Positions 43,577 through 53,176 are shown, counted from the first letter of the stretch. The stretch: DNA of 55,698 nucleotides from Saprospiraceae bacterium (GCA_020630495.1 JAHDBH010000011.1:1-55698), one strand, 5' to 3'. Translations and numbers: made by a program. The notes: generated by a model from the sequence alone, not told the origin.

Positions 43577-46500
43577 ATGACAAACCAACAAAAAATGCGA
43601 GTCTGCTGCCTGCTCATGCTATCGCTATTTATGACTATCTCTCTGAGTGGTCAAATGAAAGTAGAAGGTAAGGTCCTGTCTTCTGCGAATCAAGAGCCTC
43701 TCATAGGGGTCAATATCCTTGAAAAAGGAACGAGTAACGGCACCTCTACAGATGTCAATGGGATGTTTAATCTCATGGTCGCTGAAGATGCTGAGCTGGA
43801 AGTAAGTTACATTGGCTTTTTCACGAAAGTGATCTCAGCTACCAGTGAAAGCATGACCATCACCATGGAGGAGGACGTGAGATCACTCGATGAAGTAGTG
43901 GTGGTAGGATATGGCACTCAGAAGAAGTCCGATCTGGTAAGCGCTGTAGCTACCACTGATATAGACAAGGCTGTAGCCACACCCACTGCTGATGTCAATG
44001 AAATGCTGCGCGGACGTATATCCGGTGTACAGATCGACGTAGGTGGCGGCTCCTTGCGTCCTGGCGGTACATCTGAAATCAACTTCAGAGGGCGCAGCTC
44101 CATAGAGGGTAATCTGAGCGGCATCTATGTAGTAGATGGCGTGGTACGGTCAGGCGGCATAGAAGACATCAATCCTGATGATATAGAAAGCATAGAATTT
44201 CTCAAAGACGCGTCTGCTCAAGCGATCTACGGATCTCGCGCAGTGAATGGCGTGGTGCTCATCACCACAAAGCGCGGTGCTACTGGAAAAGTAGATATCA
44301 ACTATCATGGATACCTAAGTACTCAGAGCATCGAACGCAACTTTGACGTGTATGATGGTCAGGAGTTTGCTCAGCTGCGCCGAGAAGCCGTACGAGCAAC
44401 AGACGCAGATGACCTCTACCCAGCAGACGAAGAAATTTTCTCCGAGACGGAGCTAGAGTCTATTGCCAACAATCGATTTGTAGACTGGGAAGAAGAGCTC
44501 CTGCGTAATGGCCTCATAAATAATCATAATCTCAGCCTTAGCGGAGGAACAGAAAAGACCAAAGTCTATGCCAGCCTCAACTACTTCAAGAATAAGGGTA
44601 TCATACCCACATCCAGCTATGAGCGCCAGAATCTACGTGTCAATGTGGATCAAGAGATTTCTTCTAAGATCTCCACCACATTTGACCTCAACTTCCTCAA
44701 TGATAGAACGGAGCGTGCTGCCAATGTAAATGTCATCACATTTTCACCTCTAGGTAGAGCATACGATGATGATGGAGATCTGGTGCAATTCCCAAGTGGT
44801 GAGGAGCTCACTGGAACTAATCCTCTGTGGAATCTGCGAGAAGCGGACCGCGACGAGCGCGGTAATGACTTTGTAGTCACTATGATCCCTAGATGGCAGA
44901 TCAGTGACAAATTGCAGTATCAACTCAAAGCTTCTATCACGCGACGCAATACCGAAGAGGGTCAATACCTCTCATCACTACACTCTAGCGGTGATCAAGA
45001 CATGGGCATAGCTCGTATACAAAATCAGAGACGTGAAGCCTATCTCGTGGAGAACATACTGACCTATGACAATCAGATAAACGAGACAGATAATCTCAAT
45101 ATCACGCTGGTCCAGGCAGTAGACGAAAACAGCTTCTCTAGGACCTTTACCGAGGGTCGCGGATTTTCTAATGAAAGCCTGGGATACAACGGTATCACTA
45201 ATGCTATCGGAGCAGTATCCGTAGAGCGGCAGCAGACTAAGTTGCGTACGGCCTCCTTTATGGGTCGAGCACGATACAGCTTTAGGAATAAGTATATGGT
45301 CTCTGCTACTTTCAGAGCAGATGGTGCCTCTGTGAATAGCGCCGATAATAAATGGACGTACAATCCCGCTGCAGCCGTTGCGTGGAAGATTCACAATGAG
45401 CCATTTCTCGTCAATAGTGATGCCATCGAAGAACTAAAGCTGCGAGTGAGCTATGGCTCGCTGGCCAATGCGCTCAGCAGACCGTATACGTCACTCTTCA
45501 CTGCGGATGGTCAGAACTATGTATTTGACGGTCAGTCTGCCTCTGGCTACTCACCATCACAAGCACTCCCTAATCAAAATCTAGCCTATGAGACCATCAC
45601 GACATTCAATGTAGGCTTGGACTTCTCTATCCTCAAGAGATTTCTGAGAGGTAGCGTAGAGGTGTACAATTCCAGAACTACCGATCTCTTGCTCCGCCGT
45701 GGAGTACCCACGACCACGGGGTACACATTTACATATTTCAATGCAGGAGAGGTAGAAAATAAGGGAGTAGAGCTGAGTCTACAAGCCAATCTGATCAATA
45801 AAGAAGATCTTCGCTGGTCTGTCTCAGCGAACTGGGCGACTAATCAGAATACACTGCTCGAGCTATACGATGATGGTAATGGCAAGCCTATCCTAGAAGA
45901 CGATGCTTATGGATACTACGTGGGCCAGCCAGTAGGAGTGATCAGACAGTACGACTTTGACGGAATCTATCAGGTAGGTGATGACTTTGAAAACTCACCA
46001 CAAGCCAATCCTGAATCCACCAACACACAAGAAAATCTACGTCCAGGTGACATCCGTGTGCGCGATGTAAATGGTGTGGATGAAGATGGGAATGTGACTG
46101 GTGTACCTGATGGCAAGATCACCCTAGAAGATCGAGTCTTTACCGATGGAGCGCCAGACTGGTTTGGTTCTTTATCGACTAATCTAAATTTCAAAGGATT
46201 CGATTTATTTATGGATTTTTATGCAGTGCAAGGCGCTACTCGCGTCAATCCTTTCTTATCTGCATTTAATAATGGCGGTACTCTACAGGGCAAAGTCAAT
46301 GGCGTAGAAGTCCCCTATTATACTCCAGAAAATCCATCGACAGAGTATCCTCGACCCAACTTTGATTCTGCACCGCAGTACATCAATTCTCTTGCACTCC
46401 AGGACGCATCATATGTGAGACTGCGGACTATCAGGCTAGGCTACACCTTACCAAATAGCCTCAGCTCCAAGATCAATCTAGACATGATTAATGTCTACGT

Positions 46501-46639
46501 GACGGCGACCAATGTATTTACCATCACAGACTACATAGGATATAGTCCTGAGGTAAATATAAGAGACACTTTCTCTGCTGCTGACACAGGATATCCTGAT
46601 TCTAGAGTATTCACCTTTGGTCTGCGCTTGGGATTATAA
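43577..46639 (+). CDS. SusC/RagA-family TonB-dependent outer-membrane transporter
   Basis: This 1020-residue protein imports oligosaccharides (or peptides) across the outer membrane together with a SusD lipoprotein. A signal peptide is followed by a carboxypeptidase-D-like regulatory domain (VEGKVLSSANQEPLIGVNI), the TonB-box/linker (SLDEVVVVGYGTQKKSDL), the plug (GVQIDVGGG, NPDDIESIEFLKDASAQAIYGSRAVNGVVLITTKRG) and a beta-barrel ending in RVFTFGLRLGL. The length is typical. It is 30 bases upstream of the SusD gene. A TTTC hairpin copy lies inside at 43816-43832. Confidence 0.95.
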   Translation: MTNQQKMRVCCLLMLSLFMTISLSGQMKVEGKVLSSANQEPLIGVNILEKGTSNGTSTDVNGMFNLMVAEDAELEVSYIGFFTKVISATSESMTITMEEDVRSLDEVVVVGYGTQKKSDLVSAVATTDIDKAVATPTADVNEMLRGRISGVQIDVGGGSLRPGGTSEINFRGRSSIEGNLSGIYVVDGVVRSGGIEDINPDDIESIEFLKDASAQAIYGSRAVNGVVLITTKRGATGKVDINYHGYLSTQSIERNFDVYDGQEFAQLRREAVRATDADDLYPADEEIFSETELESIANNRFVDWEEELLRNGLINNHNLSLSGGTEKTKVYASLNYFKNKGIIPTSSYERQNLRVNVDQEISSKISTTFDLNFLNDRTERAANVNVITFSPLGRAYDDDGDLVQFPSGEELTGTNPLWNLREADRDERGNDFVVTMIPRWQISDKLQYQLKASITRRNTEEGQYLSSLHSSGDQDMGIARIQNQRREAYLVENILTYDNQINETDNLNITLVQAVDENSFSRTFTEGRGFSNESLGYNGITNAIGAVSVERQQTKLRTASFMGRARYSFRNKYMVSATFRADGASVNSADNKWTYNPAAAVAWKIHNEPFLVNSDAIEELKLRVSYGSLANALSRPYTSLFTADGQNYVFDGQSASGYSPSQALPNQNLAYETITTFNVGLDFSILKRFLRGSVEVYNSRTTDLLLRRGVPTTTGYTFTYFNAGEVENKGVELSLQANLINKEDLRWSVSANWATNQNTLLELYDDGNGKPILEDDAYGYYVGQPVGVIRQYDFDGIYQVGDDFENSPQANPESTNTQENLRPGDIRVRDVNGVDEDGNVTGVPDGKITLEDRVFTDGAPDWFGSLSTNLNFKGFDLFMDFYAVQGATRVNPFLSAFNNGGTLQGKVNGVEVPYYTPENPSTEYPRPNFDSAPQYINSLALQDASYVRLRTIRLGYTLPNSLSSKINLDMINVYVTATNVFTITDYIGYSPEVNIRDTFSAADTGYPDSRVFTFGLRLGL
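43816..43832 (-). repeat. TTTC hairpin repeat, copy 10 (in the susC-like gene)
   Basis: TCAC-TTTC-GTGA-AAAAG on the minus strand, opposite to the coding strand. Confidence 0.6.
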
Positions 46640-46669
46640 TCATTACATTCATCATCTTATATTTATATC

Positions 46670-48271
46670 ATGAAATCAACATATTTAATTAGTGCGCGTA
46701 TCAGCTGCTTGGCCCTGATAGGGGTGGCGGTCATGATGAGTTCTTGTAGTGATTTTCTAGAAGAGCAGCCGAGTACAGAAATCGATGCAGCTTTTGTCTA
46801 CAACACTGAGGACGGCCTCGAGACAGCCGTGGTGAGTCTCTATAAATTTAATCGCGATCGCTATGATGACGGTCAGGAAGATTTTATCGGAGCGCTTACG
46901 GTACCATCTCGAAGTGATCTGACATTTGTCAGATCTGGATATCTCGGTCTCATGGGCAGATATCAGAGAGGAATCAGTCCAGATGGATATGATTCACGGA
47001 TATTATCTAATCGTTTCTGGAGACACTATTATCAGATAGCGACTAAGGCGACAGAAATCATTAACGCTGCCGAAGCCGCTACGGATCTTGACGAAGACGT
47101 CACAAGTCAAGCGATTGCAGAAGCAAAGTTTTTCAGAGCGGAGTCCTATTTTTATTTATACAGAATGTTTGACAATATATATGTGTCGACTGAGTCTATC
47201 ACGCCAGAAAACGCTTTTGACGTCATAGAATCACCTTCTACCAGAGAAGAAATTTTGGGCCTGATCAGCAGTGATCTGGATGATGCCATAGACGTGCTAG
47301 ATTGGTCAGGAGATTTTGGACGAGTCACCAAGGGCACTGCTAAGCACTTACGTGCAAAAGTCGCCATGTGGGAAGGTGATTGGGAAACAGCCAAGTCACA
47401 GTCCGAATCTCTCATAGAAGAAGGGCCTCATGCTCTCATGGCTACTACAGGACAGGTATTTGATGGAGACATGAATCACGAAGAGCAGCTCTTTGTCATT
47501 CAATTTACGGAAAATGCACTTGGTGGGGGAAATAGAAACTTTATCAATGCCAACCATGGTGTCAAATACTGGCTCGCTCCAGATAGCGACTCACGAGATG
47601 AGTATGGAGGCCGAGGATTTTCTCGCCTACTACCTAACAGGTATCTGCTGGGACTATTAGCAGAGGATAGTAACGACACCCGTGATGATGACACCTACTT
47701 CCGCCTCAAATACTTTTATAGCAGCGGCCCCAATATAGGCCAAGAGATTGACCTTTATCAGCCTATCACTGATCTAGACAATCCTAGCGATACCTACAAG
47801 CAATACTACGAAAGAACACATCCAGCATGCCTCAAGTTTGCTCAGGAAGGAAGTGATCCTACTACCTACTTCCAGATCAGTAACGTCATGGTATACAGAC
47901 TAGCAGAGACCTATCTCATAGCCGCTGAAGCCAATATGCGTCTAGGTCAAGATGGATTACCTTATATCAATGCTGTGCGCGAACGTGCAGAGGCAGCTCC
48001 GCTGATGAGTCTAGATGAGCAAGCCATCTTGGACGAACGCGCACGTGAATTAGGGATGGAAGGCCAAAGATGGTTTACCCTCAAGCGTATGGGATCTGAT
48101 GTGCTCAATCGTCAGATGACGACTTACGCTGGTGATGGCCCTTACTTCCCAGCTAATCTAGGCGTGAAAGATCCTAGGACCAACTGGAAAGACCACTTCA
48201 TCAATTACCCTATCCCGCAGCAGGATCTCGATCTTCTGGGAGCGAATTATCCGCAGAATCCAGGGTACTAA
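46670..48271 (+). CDS. SusD/RagB-family nutrient-binding lipoprotein
   Basis: This 533-residue surface lipoprotein caps the SusC barrel and binds the glycan. The lipobox places the acylated Cys at residue 26 (MMSSCSDFLEEQP). The SusD helical core is recognised from AKFFRAESYFYLYRMFDNI, TKGTAKHLRAKVAMWEGDWETA and the C-terminal RLAETYLIAAEANMRLGQ with RARELGMEGQRWFTLKRMG. It pairs with the SusC gene before it and is followed by a terminator, so the downstream enzymes are partly separate in transcription. Confidence 0.94.
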   Translation: MKSTYLISARISCLALIGVAVMMSSCSDFLEEQPSTEIDAAFVYNTEDGLETAVVSLYKFNRDRYDDGQEDFIGALTVPSRSDLTFVRSGYLGLMGRYQRGISPDGYDSRILSNRFWRHYYQIATKATEIINAAEAATDLDEDVTSQAIAEAKFFRAESYFYLYRMFDNIYVSTESITPENAFDVIESPSTREEILGLISSDLDDAIDVLDWSGDFGRVTKGTAKHLRAKVAMWEGDWETAKSQSESLIEEGPHALMATTGQVFDGDMNHEEQLFVIQFTENALGGGNRNFINANHGVKYWLAPDSDSRDEYGGRGFSRLLPNRYLLGLLAEDSNDTRDDDTYFRLKYFYSSGPNIGQEIDLYQPITDLDNPSDTYKQYYERTHPACLKFAQEGSDPTTYFQISNVMVYRLAETYLIAAEANMRLGQDGLPYINAVRERAEAAPLMSLDEQAILDERARELGMEGQRWFTLKRMGSDVLNRQMTTYAGDGPYFPANLGVKDPRTNWKDHFINYPIPQQDLDLLGANYPQNPGY

Positions 48272-48308
48272 TCCTTAATCTGCCTAGTTAAGGTACATAT
48301 TACAGAAG

Positions 48309-48343
48309 GACAGAATGCACGTAAGTGCTTCTGTCTTTTTTTT
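48309..48343 (+). terminator. Intrinsic terminator after the susD-like gene
   Basis: The stem GACAGAA/TTCTGTC is extended by TGCAC/GTGC with a bulge and a GTAA loop, and is followed by nine T (48335-48343). It covers an ATG at 48315, which supports the later ATG at 48399 for the next gene. Confidence 0.85.
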
Positions 48344-48398
48344 ATTGATATCTATTATCTACGGCTCATCTGTAGTGCCGCAGAACTTCACCTCATCT

Positions 48399-49964
48399 AT
48401 GCGCTACGCTATCCTCTCTATCGTCTTTCTCGCCCTTTACTCGTGCGACACTTCTGATCCAGATCAGATACAATTTGCTGATAATCCTGTCATAGCTCAT
48501 CGCGGTGCATGGAAGACGCAGGGTCATCCACAAAATTCTATTGCCTCTCTCAGAGAAGCCATCGCGCTACAGTGCGCGGGTAGTGAATTTGACGTGCGTA
48601 TGACGGCTGATGACGTACTCATCGTCACGCATGACAAGGACTACGCTGATCTACTCGTAGAAGAAAGCAGCTACGCCGAGCTCGCGCAATATCTCTTGCC
48701 CAACGATGAAGTGCTTCCAACTCTTGAGGACTACATTCTCGCTGGTATGAAGGACAATAGCACTACGGGTCTGGTCTGCGAGATAAAACCTTCTGCCACA
48801 GCAGGCCGCAATGAAGAAATGGCCGCGGCAGTCATTGCACTTGTAGAGCGCCTGGGTGCTGAGAAATATATGTCCTACTACATCAGCTTCAGTCATAAAA
48901 TCCTGATGGAAATCGAGCGTCTATCGCCCACAGCGCGTACTCTCTATCTCGATGGATCTATCGCGCCAGAGAGGCTTAAGATTGCAGGTCTCACCGGCCT
49001 TGACTACCACATAGCTAAATATCGTAAAAAACCTCACTGGATCTACGAGGCAAAGTCCCAGGATCTCGTCCTTAATGCATGGACTGTAAATGACACTGCA
49101 GATATCGATTGGCTGCTCAAAAATGACTTTGACCTCATCACTACAGATGAGCCAGAGCTTGCTCGAGAGAGAGCAGCACGCTATCAGACCACAGATGACT
49201 GGCCGCTGGTTTGGGCTGACGAATTTGATTATGAAGGAGCTCCAGATCCTGAGAAATGGGGCTACGAGACGGGATTTATCAGAAATCAAGAGGATCAGTA
49301 CTACACAGATAGTTTGAGAAACTCGCGGGTTGAAGATGGTCATCTGATCCTAGAAACTCATCGCGAGCGTATGATCAATGCTGCCTACAAAAACGATAAT
49401 GTCAAGAGCTGGAAGCAAAATAGATCCCACGCCGAGTACACAGCTGCGAGCCTCACCACTAAAGATCTCGCCGAGTGGCAATATGCGCGTATCGATATCA
49501 AGGCCAAGCTACCGGCTGGACGTGGTCTCTGGCCAGCATTCTGGATGCTCGGCGCCAACTGGAAAGAGGTAGGCTGGCCCAAGTGCGGCGAGATAGATAT
49601 CATGGAGCACGTAGGATATGAACCAGACAATATCTTTGGCACCATCCATACAGAATCCTACAACCACATGCGAGGCACGCAGAAAGGCAAAGACATATTT
49701 ATAAATAATCCTTATGACAGCTTCCATGTCTACTCCCTGATATGGACACCTGAAACCATGGATTTTCTCCTAGACGATGTGGTCTATAACTCTATACCCA
49801 ATGAGCACCTCACAGAGGCCGAGTGGCCATTTGATCAGAAGTTTCACCTAAAGATAAATGTGGCAGTCGGCGGGATGCTCGGAGGGCGTGAAGGCATAGA
49901 TGACAGCGCATTTCCTAATCAGATGATCATTGACTACGTCCGAGTATACCAAGCTGAACTATGA
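48399..49964 (+). CDS. Lipoprotein fusing glycerophosphodiesterase and GH16 glucanase
   Basis: This 521-residue protein has two enzyme domains. After a lipoprotein signal (Cys16 in LYSC), residues ~30-265 form a glycerophosphodiester phosphodiesterase (GDPD) with the catalytic His34 in IAHRGAW, the metal pair in GSEFDVRMTADD, VTHD, CEIKP and the late NAWTVND. Residues ~275-520 form a GH16 domain like laminarinases, with the catalytic EIDIME at 398-403, WPAFWMLG before it and IDYVRVYQ at the end. All key residues are present in both. The ATG at 48315 lies inside the terminator, so 48399 is preferred. It probably sits on the cell surface and cuts a beta-glucan that carries phosphodiester groups, but this substrate is inferred. 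Confidence 0.9.
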   Translation: MRYAILSIVFLALYSCDTSDPDQIQFADNPVIAHRGAWKTQGHPQNSIASLREAIALQCAGSEFDVRMTADDVLIVTHDKDYADLLVEESSYAELAQYLLPNDEVLPTLEDYILAGMKDNSTTGLVCEIKPSATAGRNEEMAAAVIALVERLGAEKYMSYYISFSHKILMEIERLSPTARTLYLDGSIAPERLKIAGLTGLDYHIAKYRKKPHWIYEAKSQDLVLNAWTVNDTADIDWLLKNDFDLITTDEPELARERAARYQTTDDWPLVWADEFDYEGAPDPEKWGYETGFIRNQEDQYYTDSLRNSRVEDGHLILETHRERMINAAYKNDNVKSWKQNRSHAEYTAASLTTKDLAEWQYARIDIKAKLPAGRGLWPAFWMLGANWKEVGWPKCGEIDIMEHVGYEPDNIFGTIHTESYNHMRGTQKGKDIFINNPYDSFHVYSLIWTPETMDFLLDDVVYNSIPNEHLTEAEWPFDQKFHLKINVAVGGMLGGREGIDDSAFPNQMIIDYVRVYQAEL

Positions 49965-50812
49965 CCTCCAGATTTTCCACATTATTTATTCTTGCCTTGA
50001 TCGCTATCACATCATGGAGCTGCACCTCACCAGGCACCATGAGAGTGATGAGCTACAATATACGCCTAGATATAGCCTCTGACGGAGAGAACAGTTGGGC
50101 CAATCGATCTGACTTCCTTATATCTCAGGTGCAATTTCTCGCTCCACATATCATGGGAGTCCAAGAGGCTCGTCCAGGACAGATGAAGGATCTCGCTGCT
50201 GGGCTACCCAGATATGACTACATAGGCACAGGAAGAGACGGCGGTGATGCGGGCGAGTATTCTGCTATATTCTACGACGCAGATTATCTCAGCGTCACCC
50301 AAGAAAACACTATATGGCTATCGCCTACACCCGATCAATTTTCTCAAGGCTGGGATGCGGCTTATCCGCGGATATGCACTTATGGGCTATTCGCTAGTAA
50401 GACGGGTAAGGATAAATTTTGGGTTTTTAATACGCATCTTGACCATGTAGGCAAAGAAGCTCAGATCAATGGCACTCGCCAGATCTTAGAGACTATCTCT
50501 GTATTAAATAACCTGGACCTTCCTGTGATTTTCATGGGCGATCTCAATGTAGAGCCAGGCAGTACTGTGTATAGTGATATCACCGCTAGTATGAGAGACA
50601 GCAGAGCTGAAGCTCGTGTCGTATTTGGTCCCGAGGGTACATTTAATGGATTTAGCTATGAGCAGTCTGTAGAGCGTCGTATTGATTATATTTTCCTCAG
50701 CGATGAGGCGGATGTACAAGTGGAAAAATATGCCGTGCTCTCCAGCGCCATAGATCAGAGATATCCATCTGATCACTTTCCTGTCTATGTAGAAATCTCC
50801 ACGAGAAAGTAA
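49961..50812 (+). CDS. Endonuclease/exonuclease/phosphatase (EEP) family lipoprotein
   Basis: This 283-residue protein of the EEP fold (DNase I, sphingomyelinase and inositol-phosphatase superfamily) has a lipoprotein signal with Cys21 (SWSC). Active-site motifs are SYNIRLD, GVQEARPGQ, NTHLDHVG, MGDLNVEPG, RIDYIF and SDHFPV, so all metal and catalytic residues appear intact. Members in this position are often phosphodiesterases or phosphatases of sugars or lipids rather than nucleases. It overlaps the GDPD-GH16 gene by 4 bases (ATGA), which ties the two enzymes together and suggests that they act on the same phosphate-bearing material. Confidence 0.9.
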   Translation: MTSRFSTLFILALIAITSWSCTSPGTMRVMSYNIRLDIASDGENSWANRSDFLISQVQFLAPHIMGVQEARPGQMKDLAAGLPRYDYIGTGRDGGDAGEYSAIFYDADYLSVTQENTIWLSPTPDQFSQGWDAAYPRICTYGLFASKTGKDKFWVFNTHLDHVGKEAQINGTRQILETISVLNNLDLPVIFMGDLNVEPGSTVYSDITASMRDSRAEARVVFGPEGTFNGFSYEQSVERRIDYIFLSDEADVQVEKYAVLSSAIDQRYPSDHFPVYVEISTRK

Positions 50813-50854
50813 GCCTTTGGCTGTGAGACAGCGGGTAATTGTCTGAGATATCCG

Positions 50855-52336
50855 TCACTCAGCATGTGCGTCCCACCAGCCCTGGTATGCCTGCTCAAGC
50901 TGGGCCACCACATCAGGATGAGTCTCTGCAAGATCATGACGCTCGCCTGGATCAGCCTCCAGGTCAAATAGCTTGAGCGTCTTATCATCACGCACAGGTG
51001 CAATGTACTGATCAGAAGGATCGCTCTTCCAGTGATTCTCATGAGCATTGGTCAGTTTCCACTTGCCTTGGCGTACGGCCCAGGTCTTTTGCCATTTCCA
51101 TACCAGTACGCGATCGTCATCTCCATCTGTAAGCAGATCCTCTCCATCCATAGGACTGTCATCCAGTGTAAGGCTTGTGATACCTGCTATCGTAGGTAGT
51201 ATATCTAGAGCGGAGACATAGCGGTCCGTGACGATCTCTGGCTCCATCTGTCCAGGCCATGTAATGGACATAGGCACGCGGATTCCACCTTCCCAAAGCG
51301 AATACTTGCCCGCGGTGAGCGGCGAATTATCGGCGCCAGTGAGAGGTGAACCTCCATTGTCCGAGATAAATATGATGATTGTCTCCTTATCTATACGTGC
51401 CTCCTTGACTGCAGCTATGACACGTCCCACATTGTCATCAAGGCAGTGCAGATTTGCCAGGTAGTACTGGCGCAAGTCTGCTGGTGAAATGGCCTCTACG
51501 CGTGAGTATTTGTCATAGTAAGCGCTATAAGTACCTGCTTCCCATTTACCATATGAAAGGAGGCTGTCTGGATCATAATTATGGATAGGCTCCACGTCAT
51601 ACATCTTCAAGTACTCATCAGGCACTTGGTGTATCAGATGATGCAGGGCGCTGTAAGAGACCATCAAGAAGAATGGCTGCTCGCGCTCCTCACGGATGTA
51701 CTCGATAGAGGCATCTGTGATGATATCAGTCATATAGCCCTCTTCTATGCTAAGTTCGCCTTCGTCATGTAGGAGCGGCCCTAGTAGAGCACTGGTGGCG
51801 TAGGGATCTGGTGTCCGCTCTCTTATCTCAGCGCTATGATGCCAGTAGTCGTGTGCATGCGCAGAAAATCCGAGAAACTCATCAAATCCATGTCTCAGTG
51901 GATATTCTCGTACGTCATGCTTATGAAAGTTGCGCCCGAGGTCATTCTTGCCCACCTTAGCTGTGGCGTAGCCAGCTTCTTGTAAGTACTCGGCTATTGT
52001 CTTCACATCATCAGGTAATCCAGGACCCCAGCTAGCGGGTTTATCCCAGCGAAATTGATTTTTTCCCGTGAGCAATCCCACACGTGATGGGCTACATACG
52101 GGCGCAGTGACGTAGGCTTGCGTATAGACACGTCCAGCCTCACCGAGTGCTTTAATATTTGGACTGTGGACGGCGGGAGACATTTTGCCGAAAGGCGTAA
52201 AATCCGCATATCCCTGATCATCCACGATGACGAGTATAATATTGGGCTTGTCCACTCGCTGATCAGGAGTCGAAGATGCAGGATCGCAGCTCGCTACCCC
52301 AAGGAGTAAAATCAAGAATGTTACCAAGTGCTTCAT
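50855..52336 (-). CDS. Secreted S1-type sulfatase (lipoprotein)
   Basis: This 493-residue arylsulfatase-family enzyme removes sulfate esters, probably from a polysaccharide. A lipoprotein signal puts the acylated Cys at residue 17 (GVASC). The metal site begins at Asp39-Asp40 (IVDDQGYAD). The formylglycine motif CSPSR begins at Cys81, followed by GLLTGK, so maturation at Cys81 is expected. Further blocks are TAKVGKNDLG, IIFISDNGGSPLTG and GGIRVPMSITWPG. The ATG at 52336 starts the signal; one at 52369 would add 11 residues. It converges on the EEP gene and probably belongs to the same utilisation locus. A TTTC hairpin copy lies at 52181-52197. Confidence 0.92.
   Translation of the reverse strand: MKHLVTFLILLLGVASCDPASSTPDQRVDKPNIILVIVDDQGYADFTPFGKMSPAVHSPNIKALGEAGRVYTQAYVTAPVCSPSRVGLLTGKNQFRWDKPASWGPGLPDDVKTIAEYLQEAGYATAKVGKNDLGRNFHKHDVREYPLRHGFDEFLGFSAHAHDYWHHSAEIRERTPDPYATSALLGPLLHDEGELSIEEGYMTDIITDASIEYIREEREQPFFLMVSYSALHHLIHQVPDEYLKMYDVEPIHNYDPDSLLSYGKWEAGTYSAYYDKYSRVEAISPADLRQYYLANLHCLDDNVGRVIAAVKEARIDKETIIIFISDNGGSPLTGADNSPLTAGKYSLWEGGIRVPMSITWPGQMEPEIVTDRYVSALDILPTIAGITSLTLDDSPMDGEDLLTDGDDDRVLVWKWQKTWAVRQGKWKLTNAHENHWKSDPSDQYIAPVRDDKTLKLFDLEADPGERHDLAETHPDVVAQLEQAYQGWWDAHAE
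52181..52197 (-). repeat. TTTC hairpin repeat, copy 11 (in the sulfatase gene)
   Basis: CGCC-TTTC-GGCA-AAATG on the minus strand; the three inner pairs form and the outer pair is C/A. Confidence 0.45.
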
Positions 52337-52405
52337 AGCAAGAGAATTAATGTCCCGATCACTGGGCATATCCTCAGCGCTCCGACACTCTGGCTAAGAT
52401 AAGGA

Positions 52406-53176
52406 TTAGATAGATCCTAGCAGTGACGACTCATTACTATCTTCCGCATGGATCAAACGCAAGGTACGATAGGAAGCAGAAGTAGCGCTAAAAACCATAC
52501 ACACAAGTGTACCTACTATCGGGATGGCAAATAGAAGTAAAAATGCCGCTCCATTGCCTATAGCCATTCCGCGGTGCTGTCGCACAAATAGTTTGCTATT
52601 TTTTACATCATAGTGGCGCTCCATGGCAAAATCCATATTTCCAAATCCCGCAAAATATGCTTGAATGATAAAAATCAGTGGCACAGTAACAAAATTGACG
52701 ACTGGAATAAAACTGAGAAGGTAAAGAGGCACCGTGTAAAGAATTTCTCGGAAGATATTGCGCAGATTGACTCGAAGTCCGCGGATGAGGTCACGTAGGA
52801 AGCTTTTCCACGTCAGTGGCGTCTCGCTCTGCCCGTACATCTGCTCCTCCATCCGCTCACTCAGCAGACTCATGAATGGTCCAGAGCAAATCAAGATGAG
52901 ATACTTAAATACAAAAAATGATCCCGCCGCAAGCACAAATCGCCCGATCCACTCCTCCACCACATCCACAATGCCGCTGGCAAAGTCCCACTTCCACCAA
53001 GAAAACATCCAGGCACCTACATTGTCACCCACGTGATATACCAGCGGGAGTAAAGTAGCGCCTAGGACGACAGTGAGAATGACGGGTGCGATGGCATAGC
53101 TCCATAGCCGATAGCGCGTGAGCAACTGAGGTGCGCGGAGCACATGCAGAAATGAATCTATAGCGTCTCTGATCAT
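52406..53176 (-). CDS. EI24/CysZ-like membrane protein
   Basis: This protein of 256 residues has about four long hydrophobic segments and the pattern of the EI24/CysZ-like family: RYRLWSYAIAPVILTVVLGA near the N-terminus, FVLAAGSFFVFKYLILICSGPFMSLLSERMEE, LYLLSFIPVVNFVTVPLIFIIQAYFAGFGNMDFAMERH and GNGAAFLLLFAIPIVGTLV. CysZ imports sulfate in E. coli, but many members in Bacteroidota have no known substrate. Here a sulfatase lies next door, which is suggestive only. I use the ATG at 53176; a GTG two codons upstream is also possible. Confidence 0.82.
   Translation of the reverse strand: MIRDAIDSFLHVLRAPQLLTRYRLWSYAIAPVILTVVLGATLLPLVYHVGDNVGAWMFSWWKWDFASGIVDVVEEWIGRFVLAAGSFFVFKYLILICSGPFMSLLSERMEEQMYGQSETPLTWKSFLRDLIRGLRVNLRNIFREILYTVPLYLLSFIPVVNFVTVPLIFIIQAYFAGFGNMDFAMERHYDVKNSKLFVRQHRGMAIGNGAAFLLLFAIPIVGTLVCMVFSATSASYRTLRLIHAEDSNESSLLGSI

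Noticed and set aside
48309-48398. 28-residue N-terminal extension of the GDPD-GH16 protein
   Set aside because: The ATG at 48315 lies in the stem of a strong terminator, and the ATG at 48399 begins a proper lipoprotein signal.
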